From positions 62,001 through 126,000 of the forward strand of contig CAOKDX010000008.1 in assembly GCA_948467395.1 (NCBI GenBank): a DNA stretch of 64,000 bases, given 5' to 3'. The notes under the pieces are model-generated. The model was not told the origin of the DNA. It saw nothing but the letters and a program-made list of their open reading frames with translations, and did not search any database. Both the position numbers and the translations under genes were made by a program. Origin of the DNA: an uncultured Clostridia bacterium (lineage in GTDB: Bacteria > Bacillota > Clostridia > Lachnospirales > Lachnospiraceae). Shown here in pieces: positions 32,381-42,095 of the stretch (its first letter is position 1; every line of letters begins with the position of its first letter).

Positions 32381-34636
32381 TCAATCCTGGTAATCAAACT
32401 CCAGCACAACAGCCGAGAGGGGTGGCAGATACAACTGGATCTCATAACCAGTCTTCTTCTTCCCCTTCTTGCTGAGCGTCTCTGTCTTCTTCGCCGTAAT
32501 TGGTTTCTCATTCAGCCGGCCCTGGCCCCCAAACTGCGGATCATCGGAATTCAGAATCTCTTTATATTTTCCCCGGCAGGGAGCTTTTACTGTATATTTC
32601 TCATGAGCCACCGGCGTGAAGTTCAGGATAAACAACAGCTGGCTCTTCGACGTTCTGCCCCGTCGGACAAATGCCACCGTACTGGTCTCCGGCCGGGCAC
32701 AATCCATCCACTCAAAGCCCATCACGTCGAAATCATTATAATACAGGGCGTCGTACTTCGTGTAAATCTGATTCAGCGTCTTAATATACTCCTGCATCTG
32801 CCGATGCCGCTCATCCTCCTCTAAAAGGAACCAGTCAAGGCTTCGGAATTCAGCCCATTCTCTCTTCTGTGCGAACTCCTGTCCCATAAACAGCAGCTTC
32901 TTACCCGGATGGCCATACATAAAGCCGTAGGCTGCCCGAAGGGCGGCATATTTATCCCCCTCCAGTCCCGGCATCTTGTTCAGAAGGGAGCATTTGCCGT
33001 GAACCACCTCATCATGGGAGAGGACAAGAATGTACTTCTCACTCAGATAGTAATTGATGCTGAAGCACAGCTGGTCATGGTGAAATTTCTTGAAATATGG
33101 ATCGAGCTTCATATACTCGAGAAAATCATTCATCCAGCCCATATTCCACTTGTAGGAGAAACCAAGCCCCTTATCCTTTACCGGCGCCGTCACACCCGGC
33201 CACGCCGTCGATTCCTCAGCAATAATATAGGCTCCGGGATTTCTCTCTGCCATCACATCATTCAGATTCTGCAGAAATTCCACTGCCTCATAGTGTTCAT
33301 TACCGCCGTCCTTATTCGGCAGCCACTCGCCATTCTGCTTGCCATAATCCAGATACAGCATGGAGGCAACCGCATCCACCCGCAGCCCGTCGATATGGAA
33401 TTTTTCCACCCAGAACAATGCATTGGCGATGAGGAAATTCATAACCTCCTTGCGCCCGTAATCAAAAATATAGGTGCCCCAGTCCGGATGCTCTCCCCGC
33501 CTCCGGTCCGGATGCTCATATAGTGCCTGTCCGTCGAAATTGCCGATGCAGTGGGCGTCCTTCGGAAAATGCGCCGGCACCCAGTCAAGGATTACCTGGA
33601 TTCCCCTCTTATGCATCTCGTCTACAAAATACATAAAGTCCTTTGGCTCGCCGTAGCGGCTGGTGGGGGCGTAGTAGCATCCCACCTGATAGCCCCAGGA
33701 GCCGTCGAAGGGATACTCCGATATTCCCATCAGTTCAATGTGCGTATAGCCCATCTCCAGCACATAATCCCCCAGCATCTGTGCCATTTCCCGATAGCTG
33801 AAGTTTCCGTTGTCATCCTCCTCCACACGTTTCTTCCAGGATGCCAGATGCACTTCATAGATACTCATGGGCTCGCGGTCACGCCGCTCCACCGTCTTAT
33901 TGGATCTTCTCGTCAGGTACTCCTTGTCCTGCCACTCATATCCGTCCAGTGAAGTGATGCGGGACGCGTTCCCCGGACGCAGCTCTGCGTAGTTTCCATA
34001 GGGATCTGTCTTATAAAGCTTGTCCCCATCCCGTGCCGTAATCTCATATTTATAGGCAGCGCCCTCCCAGGCCCCGGGTATAAAGAGCTCATAGATACCG
34101 CTCTCTCCATGAAGCATCATCTTGTGGAGGCGGCCATCCCACATATTAAATTCCCCAATGACGCTGACGCTGCGCGCCCTGGGCGCCCATACAATGAAAC
34201 GTGTTCCGGCCACGCCGTCTACCGTCTCCCTGTGAGCTCCAAACTTTTCATAGATCTGGTAATGCTTTCCCTCTCCAAAAATATAACAGTCAAAATCCGT
34301 GAAGGTCTTCCCGTAGGCATAGGGATCCTCCACGTCAATAATATCATCTTCTCCGTACTTGACCCGGAACTGATATTTCGTCAGGCGCTCCTTCTTCTTA
34401 CTGATGACATAGCCGAAAAGCCCCTCCACGGGCATCTCTTCCATCTCGCCGATTTCCCTGCCCTCCTCGTCCAGAAGCCAGATCTTCTCGGCACAGGGAC
34501 GGTATGCCGTAAATATCTGTACATCCTCTTCCCTGAAGATATGGCAGCCCAGCAGATCATTAGGTGCATTAATGACACCCTCCTCCAGCTCCTTCATCAG
34601 TTCCTTTCCCGCCCAGTCCTGCAAATATTGATTCAT
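32381..34636 (-). CDS. glgB: 1,4-alpha-glucan branching enzyme
   Basis: A 751-residue GH13 enzyme that makes alpha-1,6 branches in glycogen. It carries two N-terminal beta domains (about 20-110 and a CBM48 at 140-235 with FIVWAPRARSVSVIGEFNMW), then the catalytic barrel. Visible sites are the nucleophile Asp in DGLRVDAVASML (about 421), the acid/base Glu in IIAEESTAWP (about 474) and the transition-state residues in VLSHDEVVHGK (about 545). The start has GGAGG upstream. It lies 113 bp downstream of the phosphoglucomutase gene on the same strand, linking glucose-1-phosphate supply and glycogen branching, although no glgA or glgC is in the window. Confidence 0.96.
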   Translation of the reverse strand: MNQYLQDWAGKELMKELEEGVINAPNDLLGCHIFREEDVQIFTAYRPCAEKIWLLDEEGREIGEMEEMPVEGLFGYVISKKKERLTKYQFRVKYGEDDIIDVEDPYAYGKTFTDFDCYIFGEGKHYQIYEKFGAHRETVDGVAGTRFIVWAPRARSVSVIGEFNMWDGRLHKMMLHGESGIYELFIPGAWEGAAYKYEITARDGDKLYKTDPYGNYAELRPGNASRITSLDGYEWQDKEYLTRRSNKTVERRDREPMSIYEVHLASWKKRVEEDDNGNFSYREMAQMLGDYVLEMGYTHIELMGISEYPFDGSWGYQVGCYYAPTSRYGEPKDFMYFVDEMHKRGIQVILDWVPAHFPKDAHCIGNFDGQALYEHPDRRRGEHPDWGTYIFDYGRKEVMNFLIANALFWVEKFHIDGLRVDAVASMLYLDYGKQNGEWLPNKDGGNEHYEAVEFLQNLNDVMAERNPGAYIIAEESTAWPGVTAPVKDKGLGFSYKWNMGWMNDFLEYMKLDPYFKKFHHDQLCFSINYYLSEKYILVLSHDEVVHGKCSLLNKMPGLEGDKYAALRAAYGFMYGHPGKKLLFMGQEFAQKREWAEFRSLDWFLLEEDERHRQMQEYIKTLNQIYTKYDALYYNDFDVMGFEWMDCARPETSTVAFVRRGRTSKSQLLFILNFTPVAHEKYTVKAPCRGKYKEILNSDDPQFGGQGRLNEKPITAKKTETLSKKGKKKTGYEIQLYLPPLSAVVLEFDYQD

Positions 34637-34697
34637 AGTTATTCCTCCAAAATACTGACGGCATCCTAAGCTGCAGATTTTCTTTCCCTGCAGAACG

Positions 34698-34722
34698 GGA
34701 ACGGCCGGCGGCCGTTCCCGGA
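34698..34722. terminator. GC-rich hairpin between pgm and glgB
   Basis: A perfect 12 bp inverted repeat CGGGAACGGCCG (34698-34709), one base, then its complement (34711-34722). No T run follows on either strand, so it may be an RNA-stability or partial-termination hairpin. Confidence 0.6.
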
Positions 34723-34749
34723 TGCCTGTTATCCTCAGTCGGGCATTTC

Positions 34750-36486
34750 TTATCCAAGCTGATCCATCAGATCCTTTACTACTGCAGCCAGCTCATCCGA
34801 TTTCTTATCGGCATCAGCAAGATCCGTTCCCACAACGCCGAAATAAACCTTGATCTTCGGCTCCGTACCAGAAGGACGGACGCAAAGCCATGCATCGCCC
34901 TCCAATTCAAAATACAGAACATTGGACTTCGGAATACCGGTGGGTCTGGTCTCTCCCGTCTTTATATCCTTGATGATATCCTGCTGATAGTCTCTGGCAG
35001 CCGTCACCTGATAGCCGCCAAATGCCATCGGTGGATTCTCACGCAGACTCTCCATAATGACCTTGATTTTTGCCAGTCCCTCAATGCCCTGATGGGAAAT
35101 GGCAATTACATTATCTTTGTAGTAGCCGTATTTCTCATACATTTCCAGCATGGCGTCCCAGATGGTTTTTCCCTGTGTCTTGTAGTATGCAGCCGCCTCG
35201 CACAGAGCCATGGACGCTACAATGGCGTCCTTATCCCTGGCATGTGTGCCGATGAGGCATCCATAACTCTCCTCAAAACCAAAGAGATACTGACCCTTTC
35301 CTGTGGTCTCCATGCGCAGGATCTCCTTGCCGATCCACTTAAATCCGGTAAGGCACTCGATCACCTTAATGCCATAATGCTTTGCCATGGCGTCCACCAT
35401 ATTGGACGTTACAATGGTCTTGATCAGCACGCCGTCTTCCGGCAGCTTTCCCTCAATGGCAAGCTTCTGTCCAATCTCATAATCCGCCAGGAAGCTTCCT
35501 GACATATTGCCGGTGAGGCAGATGTATTCCCCGGATTCCGTATCCTTCACATATACACCAAGACGGTCCGCATCCGGGTCGGTGGCCAGAACAAGGTCGG
35601 CGTCCTTTTCTTTGGCCAGCTTCAGAGCCAGTTCAAAGGCCTCCTTCGCCTCAGGATTCGGATAACTCACCGTCGGGAATTCGCCATCCGGCAATTCCTG
35701 CTCCGGTACGACAAATACATTTTCAAAGCCAAGCTCTTTCAATACACGGCGCACCGGAAGATTACCCGTTCCATGCAGCGGTGTATAGACGATCTTTAAA
35801 TCAGCAGAAGCTTCTTTAATGGCCTCCGGGTGAAGAACATTTTTCTTCAGCTCTTCCATGTAACGGTCATCCACTGCCTGTCCGATGCTCTCATACAGAC
35901 CGGCCTTCACAGCCTCTCCCTTGTCCATGGTCTTCACTGTGGCATAGTCCGTCACTGCCTTTACCTCATCCATAATTCCGGAATCGTGCGGCGGCGTGAT
36001 CTGTGCGCCGTCCTCCCAATATACCTTGTAGCCGTTGTATTCCGGCGGGTTATGGCTTGCCGTAATGTTGATGCCGGCGATGCAGCCCAGCTCCCTCACG
36101 GCAAAGGAGAGCTCTGGTGTCGGACGGAGCGACTCAAAGACATATGCCTTGATCCCGTTGGCAGCAAGGCAGCACGCCGCCTCGTCTGCAAATTCTGGCG
36201 ACATACGGCGGGAATCATAGGCAATCGCCACTCCCTTTTTCTGTCCCTCCTGCTTTATAATATAATTTGCCAGTCCCTGGGTTGCCTTGCGCACCGTATA
36301 AATGTTCATGCGGTTTGTCCCGGCGCCGATAATGCCCCGAAGCCCCGCCGTTCCAAATTCCAGGTCCGCATAGAAACGCTCCTTGATCTCGTTGTCATCC
36401 CCCGCAATACTTTCCAGCTCCTTTTTGGTCTCCGCATCAAAATACGGGTTTGCCAGCCAGGCCTCATAAGTTTCTCTGTAATCCAT
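34750..36486 (-). CDS. Phosphoglucomutase/phosphomannomutase
   Basis: A 578-residue alpha-D-phosphohexomutase of the long PgcA type, interconverting glucose-1-phosphate and glucose-6-phosphate. The phosphoserine loop is GINITASHNPPEYNGYK (Ser at about 146), the metal loop is ATDPDADRLGVYV, the sugar-binding loop is FGFEESYGCLIG and the phosphate-binding end is CVRPSGTEPKIKVY. The ATG at 36486 follows GGAGG; four extra residues are possible from 36498. It is upstream of glgB and could feed glycogen, trehalose or surface-glycan synthesis. Confidence 0.94.
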   Translation of the reverse strand: MDYRETYEAWLANPYFDAETKKELESIAGDDNEIKERFYADLEFGTAGLRGIIGAGTNRMNIYTVRKATQGLANYIIKQEGQKKGVAIAYDSRRMSPEFADEAACCLAANGIKAYVFESLRPTPELSFAVRELGCIAGINITASHNPPEYNGYKVYWEDGAQITPPHDSGIMDEVKAVTDYATVKTMDKGEAVKAGLYESIGQAVDDRYMEELKKNVLHPEAIKEASADLKIVYTPLHGTGNLPVRRVLKELGFENVFVVPEQELPDGEFPTVSYPNPEAKEAFELALKLAKEKDADLVLATDPDADRLGVYVKDTESGEYICLTGNMSGSFLADYEIGQKLAIEGKLPEDGVLIKTIVTSNMVDAMAKHYGIKVIECLTGFKWIGKEILRMETTGKGQYLFGFEESYGCLIGTHARDKDAIVASMALCEAAAYYKTQGKTIWDAMLEMYEKYGYYKDNVIAISHQGIEGLAKIKVIMESLRENPPMAFGGYQVTAARDYQQDIIKDIKTGETRPTGIPKSNVLYFELEGDAWLCVRPSGTEPKIKVYFGVVGTDLADADKKSDELAAVVKDLMDQLG

Positions 36487-36552
36487 AATTTCCTCCAATC
36501 CGCCGAAGATCGGCTTATTTTTTTCTTTTTATGAAAACGCATGTCCTGCGCT

Positions 36553-37917
36553 TTATCCTACGCCTCCGCTGCTGCTCTCCCCACTGCTGCCTGTACTGCT
36601 GCCACTGCCTGCGCTCCCCTCCAGAAGATCCGGAAAGCTCCAGTTCACGTCCAGATTGTCGTCCGATATTTCTATATTATAGCTTTTTGTCTCACTGCCC
36701 TTCTTCGTCAGCGTCACCGTCACGCTGCCAATCACCTTGGCAAAGCTGCAAGGCGCCACGCCCTTATATGTGCCATCCACATAGACGGCCGCCCCCTCCG
36801 GTGCGCTGACCGTAATGGTATGGCTGGCGTCCGTCTTCTTTGCCTCCGGTGCCGCTGTGCTGCCGGAAGTAGAAGAATCCGACTTCTGTACCGAGGAGGA
36901 ATCACTGTTGACAGACGCCGTCTCCTTCTGCAGATTGATCCGGAACACCGGACTGCTGTCCTTCACCGTGGCGATTCCGGTATATGTGTTATAACCCTCC
37001 AGAACAACCCGAATGGAATGATTGCCGTATTTCATGGAGACCTTCTTATTGTAATCCGTCAGCCTGCCATTCACATACAGCTCGGCCCCGGGGGGATCGA
37101 TTTCAAAAGAAGCCCGGGCGGTATCCGGCACCTGATTCTGGTACTGCGCCATATTGACCTTCGTCACCTGATTTCTCCGCACCTCCAGGGTGGCCGTTCC
37201 CGTAAGATCCCCGTTATCCATTGACAACTGCTGCGTGCCCTCCGGCACGACCAGAAGCATGTCCTTCGAAACCGGCAGTATCGCCTCGCCGTGCAGCGTC
37301 AGCACCCCGCCGATAAAGTCATTATAATTGGTGGGCTGGATATAACCATGCCCCTTTGTCACGATAAGAGAATAGGCCTGTCCCTTAACCCCCCGGAAGG
37401 TAACCTCATCGCTGGAGGTGATCTCCATGGGATCTATGGCTTTTCCGTCAGAAAGTGCCACCAGATGGCCGTTATAGGCATAATTGACATCATCCACCGT
37501 AATGCGGTTTTTATCCGCATCCACAAAAACCTTCCTGTTCTCCTGCTCGATAATATCCCCCGACCGCCTCATTTTCGCGATCTTCCCGCCATTCTGCCTG
37601 ACATAAACCTCAAAGACCTCACCCGGCGCCACTTCCTCCATGGAAAGGCTTCTGTCATTCTTTGTCAAAATCTCCGTTCCCCCGGAATACGGATACACTT
37701 CCTCCGCATCCAGAACGGTATTATAGAAAGTGATGCGGGTGTTAATGGTATCGACGCCCTTTACCACTCCCGTAAAGTCTGCTCCCTTTTCATATTCCAC
37801 TGATTGATTGGGATTCTCTGTCGGCGCCGGCTTTCTTTTCTGCCGCCCGCAGCCGCCCAGAAGCACAAGAATAATCAATGTAACGAGGACTCCCGCACCC
37901 CATTTTTTATCTCTCAT
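36553..37917 (-). CDS. PEGA-domain lipoprotein
   Basis: A 454-residue lipoprotein. The signal peptide ends in the lipobox LLGGC. Two PEGA-type domains, small beta modules found on surface proteins, lie at about 245-320 (FEIDPPGAELYVNGRLTDY; HSIRVVLEGYNTYTG) and 345-425 (SAPEGAAVYVDGTYKGVAPC). Between the anchor and the PEGA domains is a beta-rich region of about 200 residues. The C-terminus is low complexity (Gly/Ser repeats after WSFPDLLEG). The function is unknown; PEGA domains probably contact cell-wall or S-layer material. It follows the CotS-like gene by 55 bp. Confidence 0.8.
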   Translation of the reverse strand: MRDKKWGAGVLVTLIILVLLGGCGRQKRKPAPTENPNQSVEYEKGADFTGVVKGVDTINTRITFYNTVLDAEEVYPYSGGTEILTKNDRSLSMEEVAPGEVFEVYVRQNGGKIAKMRRSGDIIEQENRKVFVDADKNRITVDDVNYAYNGHLVALSDGKAIDPMEITSSDEVTFRGVKGQAYSLIVTKGHGYIQPTNYNDFIGGVLTLHGEAILPVSKDMLLVVPEGTQQLSMDNGDLTGTATLEVRRNQVTKVNMAQYQNQVPDTARASFEIDPPGAELYVNGRLTDYNKKVSMKYGNHSIRVVLEGYNTYTGIATVKDSSPVFRINLQKETASVNSDSSSVQKSDSSTSGSTAAPEAKKTDASHTITVSAPEGAAVYVDGTYKGVAPCSFAKVIGSVTVTLTKKGSETKSYNIEISDDNLDVNWSFPDLLEGSAGSGSSTGSSGESSSGGVG

Positions 37918-37972
37918 ACCGCCACCTGCCAGATTATCTAATATAGTTTATTATTATACCACAGAAATTCAT

Positions 37973-38956
37973 TTATGACCAGTGATCATTTGGTGTCTCA
38001 CCCAAAAATTTATCCTTGGCCTCCTCCCTCTCCCTGACACTGATGAGTTTCTCCATATTCTTGTCGGATATCCATGTCTTTTTTCCATTCATATACTGGC
38101 TCATCAGCTTCCAGAACTTCACTGGATAGGAGAGGATCGTCCATAGGAATTCATACTCCTCCGGCTCCATTCCCGCCTCGCTGCGGTATCCCTCCAGCAG
38201 GGCTTCTCCCTTCTCCCTCTGCCAGGCATTTTTCTCCATCACCTTCCTGAGAAAATAAGCCAGATCCATCAACTGGATCCCATACTGCGCATGTTCAAAG
38301 TTCGTTGTGGCAATTCCCTTCTTCGTATAGATAAGATTGTGATAATTATATTCCCCGTGGCACACGTCCCTCGTCTCCCTGCCGTGTTTCTGCCAGTACG
38401 CCGATTGCTGCAGGCGTGCTGCCGCCTGCTCCGCCTTCCGGTAAAATTCAGGAAAACAGGAGAGGGCACACAGTTCAAAATCATTCTTTCTCTTCTTATC
38501 CTTCATAAAATGATACACCCTTTTCATCTCGCGGTTCCGTCTTTCATACCGCCGAAAGAGATCCTCCTCCATGCAGACGGGCTGCTCCGACATTCCCTGC
38601 AGCTGCCGGTGCAGCTGTCCCAGGTTCCGGGCCGCCTTTTCCAGCCCCTGGCAGCTTCGGTAATCGCAGGAATCCCCATAATACCACTGATACACCACAA
38701 ATTTCTCCCCGCTCTCCCACTCTGTCACGGGACTCCCTTCTATATTATTGACAACCCTGTCGGTCAAAGCCATACCCCGCTGCGCCAGCCGCTCCTTCAC
38801 TTCGTTTTCAAAGGTGAAATGTGCACGGATCTTCTCGTACTCACGCATCAGCCGGGGTCCCTCACTGGTATCAAGGAGCACCGCTCCCCTTGCACGGTTC
38901 CGGTTTTTTACCTGGAAACTGTATTTTCCCAGCGTCAGTTCCTGTTTATCTTCCAC
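37973..38956 (-). CDS. CotS-family kinase-like protein
   Basis: About 327 residues with a protein-kinase/aminoglycoside-phosphotransferase fold of the spore-coat CotS/YtaA family. The catalytic loop reads CHGEYNYHNLIY (about 205-216), the usual HGDxxxxN with Glu for Asp. The metal-binding DFD/DFG position reads TNFEHAQ, so both acidic positions are altered and kinase activity is doubtful. The GTG at 38956 is preferred because AAGGAGGGG lies just upstream; an ATG at 38977 overlaps that site. It supports a spore-forming host. It precedes the PEGA lipoprotein gene on the same strand. Confidence 0.75.
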   Translation of the reverse strand: MEDKQELTLGKYSFQVKNRNRARGAVLLDTSEGPRLMREYEKIRAHFTFENEVKERLAQRGMALTDRVVNNIEGSPVTEWESGEKFVVYQWYYGDSCDYRSCQGLEKAARNLGQLHRQLQGMSEQPVCMEEDLFRRYERRNREMKRVYHFMKDKKRKNDFELCALSCFPEFYRKAEQAAARLQQSAYWQKHGRETRDVCHGEYNYHNLIYTKKGIATTNFEHAQYGIQLMDLAYFLRKVMEKNAWQREKGEALLEGYRSEAGMEPEEYEFLWTILSYPVKFWKLMSQYMNGKKTWISDKNMEKLISVREREEAKDKFLGETPNDHWS

Positions 38957-39109
38957 AAAACCCCTCCTTATAATCATGCCATTCCGGATGCGGATGACAC
39001 GGTGTACTGTTGTCTGCCTTTAATCATATGATTTCAGAATAAAAATATGCCTGCATCATAATTATTTTTTCTGTATCGTATAATGATAAAAAACCCCGGG
39101 AGCGGACAA

Positions 39110-40840
39110 TTGAGATATTTCTATAAAATAACCGCCCTCCTGATGATAATCCTTACCCTGACCGGATGCCTGCCGGCTCAGAATACAATAGACAACCCGG
39201 ATTTTACAGCACTTACGGATGAGCTGTTCCGCAGCGAAGCAAACTCGGATTCCCTGACGCTGAATTATACCCTCTCTCACCCTGAAAATTACGGCATTAC
39301 GGAACTGCCAAAGGGGTTTCAGTCCTTTTCCTATGACGATCTTGCCTCAAACGGACCGGCGCTGGAAAACCTCCTTGCCACAGTGGAAAGTTATGATACG
39401 GACAGTCTTTCCCTAAAACAGCAGATTCTGCAGGACGTCCTGTGCGACTCCCTCCGGACTGATATACAGGGCACTAAATTCGCCGCTTTTTCCGGCGCCC
39501 TTGGCCCCACCACCGGTATCCAGGCACAGCTGCCAGTGCTTCTGGCAGAATTTCGGATCGGGGACGCAGCGGACCTGGAGCAGTATTTTTCCCTTCTTAC
39601 GTCAGTTCCAGATTATTTCCAGTCTCTTCTCGCACTAGAGCAGAAAAAAAGCGAGCTGGGGACCCTTTCCTGCCGCGCCAGCCTGGGGCGCATTATCAGC
39701 CAGTGCAGGGAATTTCTCCAGTCCGGCGGCTTCTCTGTGCTGACCACAACCTTCGGGAAAAAGATTGCCGCCGCGCAATTCCTCTCCGAAAAGGAAAAAA
39801 CCGACAGCCTTTCCCGTCACGACGATTGCATCCGGCAGTACCTCACCCCGGCGTATCAGAATCTCGCCGATGGCCTCACAAAGCTGCTTCCCCTGGCCAC
39901 AGACAACGGAAGCCTTTCCTCCCGTCCGGAGGGAACCAGCTATTATTCTCATCTTGTGAAACGCATGACCGGCTCCTCTCTCCCGGTGGATGAGCTGGAA
40001 TCCATTATGAAAGAAAAACTGGATACGGCACAGGAAACGCTGATGGCATACGCAAAAAAAGATCCCTCTCTCTTCAGCACCTGCCAGAGCTATGTGGGAA
40101 AATATCCCTCCACAGACTCCATCCTTACGGCGCTGCAGAAACGCATGACTTCCGATTTTCCTGAAATGGCCGACAGCTCTTATGAAATCAAATATGTAGA
40201 CGAAGCCCTGGAGGACTATCTCAGCCCCGCCTTCTATCTGACACCTCCTCTGGACGACAGCCGGGCGAATGTGATCTACATCAACAATTCCAACCGCTTC
40301 GACGCCTCCTCCCTCTTTAACACGCTGGCACATGAGGGATATCCGGGACACCTCTACCAGACCTGCTATATGTACGGCAAAAAGCTCCCGCTGCTGCGCT
40401 ATCTTCTGGATTACGGCGGCTATACGGAGGGATGGGCCACTTACGCCGAGCTATACTCATACAAATATACAGGGGTATCCAGGGATGAGACCGGCATCCT
40501 CCGAAACAATATGGCAGTGTCCCTCTGCCTGTACGGGCTCTGTGATATCGGGGTTCACGCCCGGGGCTGGGACCGGGAGAAACTTCTCTCCTTCCTGAAC
40601 CAATACGGCTCCTGGAGCAGGGAGACCGCCGATTCCATCTATGACGCCGTGTCGGACGAACCGGCCTCATATCTGAAATACACGGCAGGATATCTGGAAT
40701 TTACGCGTCTGAAGGATAAGATGAAAGAAAAACTGGGAGATAGCTATTCAGAAAAAATTTTCCACACCTATGTCCTGGATATGGGTCCGGCATCTTTTGA
40801 CATTTTAGAAAAATATATACAGCGGTATGGGGAATTATAG
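39110..40840 (+). CDS. DUF885 family lipoprotein (metallopeptidase-like)
   Basis: About 576 residues. A short signal peptide with lipobox LTLTGC is followed by a helical DUF885 domain. Its conserved motif is TLAHEGYPGHLYQT (about 405), an HExxxH-like metal site, with GGYTEGWATYAELYSY as the third-ligand region. DUF885 proteins resemble M32-like carboxypeptidases; the substrate is unknown. The TTG at 39110 has GGGAG upstream. The ATG at 39083 sits inside a TATAAT (39079-39084), which probably is the -10 of this gene, so it cannot be the start if that promoter is used. Processed by Lgt to a surface-anchored protein. Confidence 0.8.
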   Translation: MRYFYKITALLMIILTLTGCLPAQNTIDNPDFTALTDELFRSEANSDSLTLNYTLSHPENYGITELPKGFQSFSYDDLASNGPALENLLATVESYDTDSLSLKQQILQDVLCDSLRTDIQGTKFAAFSGALGPTTGIQAQLPVLLAEFRIGDAADLEQYFSLLTSVPDYFQSLLALEQKKSELGTLSCRASLGRIISQCREFLQSGGFSVLTTTFGKKIAAAQFLSEKEKTDSLSRHDDCIRQYLTPAYQNLADGLTKLLPLATDNGSLSSRPEGTSYYSHLVKRMTGSSLPVDELESIMKEKLDTAQETLMAYAKKDPSLFSTCQSYVGKYPSTDSILTALQKRMTSDFPEMADSSYEIKYVDEALEDYLSPAFYLTPPLDDSRANVIYINNSNRFDASSLFNTLAHEGYPGHLYQTCYMYGKKLPLLRYLLDYGGYTEGWATYAELYSYKYTGVSRDETGILRNNMAVSLCLYGLCDIGVHARGWDREKLLSFLNQYGSWSRETADSIYDAVSDEPASYLKYTAGYLEFTRLKDKMKEKLGDSYSEKIFHTYVLDMGPASFDILEKYIQRYGEL

Positions 40841-40843
40841 GTA

Positions 40844-40872
40844 TTGCAAATAGAAACTAATACTGCTATACT
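40844..40872 (+). promoter_or_regulatory. Promoter of the membrane-anchored unknown gene
   Basis: TTGCAA (40844-40849), 17 bp spacer and TATACT (40867-40872), starting right after the DUF885 stop codon. The start codon is at 40937 with CAGGAG upstream. Confidence 0.6.
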
Positions 40873-40936
40873 TCTTCAATAAGCAGGAGCAGGAGACTGC
40901 AGCAGCGAGATTTTATCATGATCAGGAGTGGATCGT

Positions 40937-42088
40937 ATGGCAAAAAAAAGACAGGAGAACACAGAGGAGAAAAAACGCAGCATACCATTACTGGTAAAGT
41001 GCCTCGCCGCACTTCTTCCCCTTTTTCTCCTCTGCGGCATTGTGTGCGCAGTCTATATGCGGCAGCAGACCAATCCGGATTATATTGCGGAACGGTATAT
41101 GGAAGCTTTTATGTCTAAAAACCCCACCGCCCTCTTTCATTTCCTGGGACTGAAACGCAGTTCCTTTGTAAACGAAGAAGCCTTTGGCCGATTTCTGGAG
41201 GAATCCTATAGCTACAGCAGGATCAAAAGCTACGGCCTCACGAGAGATACCAGTTCTGCTGATGATGGGATCCATTACCGGATCGAATTCCGCACAGGTC
41301 CCCACAGCAGTCCAGTGATCCACACTCTCCGTCTGATTAAGTCGGGGGAGAAGCGTTATCTGTTTTTTGACAACTGGATCATCGACCACTCAGAATATCT
41401 GGCCGGGGGCTGTTCCATCCGTATTCCTGCGGGAGCCGCTGCCGACATTGACGGCGTCTCCCTAACTGAAGAACAGAAGGTGGAAGAAAGAGACCAGCTC
41501 GCCACATACGCGGCGGACACCCTTTTCACCGGAACTCACAAAATCGCAGTTCATATGCCAGGTTTTCAGGATTACACGGCTGATATTTCCCTGAAGCATA
41601 CTGATAATATAGACAATCCCCTCTACACCGTCACACCAAGCATGTTATCCATAACAGAGGACACCGGAAAAGAGCTTGCCGCCCATACGGAAGAGATGAT
41701 CCGCTCACTATATTCCGGCGCCCTGGAGAATCAATCGCCGGACTGGCTTCACAACAAATTCCCCTTTGAGGAATCCGTCCGGCCCGCTCTTGGACAGAAA
41801 TATAATACTCTGATAAACCAAATGATGCAGCCCGCCTCACGCCTTTCCGGCGTGGAGTTCCGGGAATTCAGCTCATCCTGCGTCTCCGCCTACGCGGAAG
41901 ACGGCTGCTATGCGGTGAAGGTCACCACCAGTGCGGATTACACGGCATCCAGTACAGTTTCCGGCAGCAACTATAAAAAAAACACCCCGGGGCATTCCGT
42001 CTTTATCACAACAATGCACTACCGGGATGGAAAATGGCTGATACACGACTCCACCGTTCTGGAGAGTCCTGTGTATTACCTGAAATAG
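40937..42088 (+). CDS. Membrane-anchored extracytoplasmic protein of unknown function
   Basis: A 383-residue protein. A charged N-terminus (MAKKRQENTEEKKR) leads to one membrane helix at about 20-42, and the rest lies outside. The outer part appears to hold three small alpha/beta modules: about 48-130 (PDYIAERYMEAFMSKNP), 140-225 (a beta domain with ACGGCSIRIP-like strands, in fact LAGGCSIRIPAG) and 240-380 (SLYSGALENQSPDW; VFITTMHYRDGKWLI). The first and last resemble NTF2-like modules and the layout recalls TcaA-type proteins, but I do not claim that family. Convergent with the solute-binding protein gene, 7 bp apart. Confidence 0.6.
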   Translation: MAKKRQENTEEKKRSIPLLVKCLAALLPLFLLCGIVCAVYMRQQTNPDYIAERYMEAFMSKNPTALFHFLGLKRSSFVNEEAFGRFLEESYSYSRIKSYGLTRDTSSADDGIHYRIEFRTGPHSSPVIHTLRLIKSGEKRYLFFDNWIIDHSEYLAGGCSIRIPAGAAADIDGVSLTEEQKVEERDQLATYAADTLFTGTHKIAVHMPGFQDYTADISLKHTDNIDNPLYTVTPSMLSITEDTGKELAAHTEEMIRSLYSGALENQSPDWLHNKFPFEESVRPALGQKYNTLINQMMQPASRLSGVEFREFSSSCVSAYAEDGCYAVKVTTSADYTASSTVSGSNYKKNTPGHSVFITTMHYRDGKWLIHDSTVLESPVYYLK

Positions 42089-42095
42089 TATTCTA

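Noticed and set aside
34698-34722. Palindrome between pgm and glgB as a mobile-element end
   Set aside because: A single copy in the window, no target duplication and no transposase nearby; an mRNA hairpin is the simpler reading.
39083-39109. ATG at 39083 as start of the DUF885 lipoprotein
   Set aside because: It has no Shine-Dalgarno sequence and overlaps a TATAAT; the TTG at 39110 has GGGAG and gives a normal lipoprotein signal.
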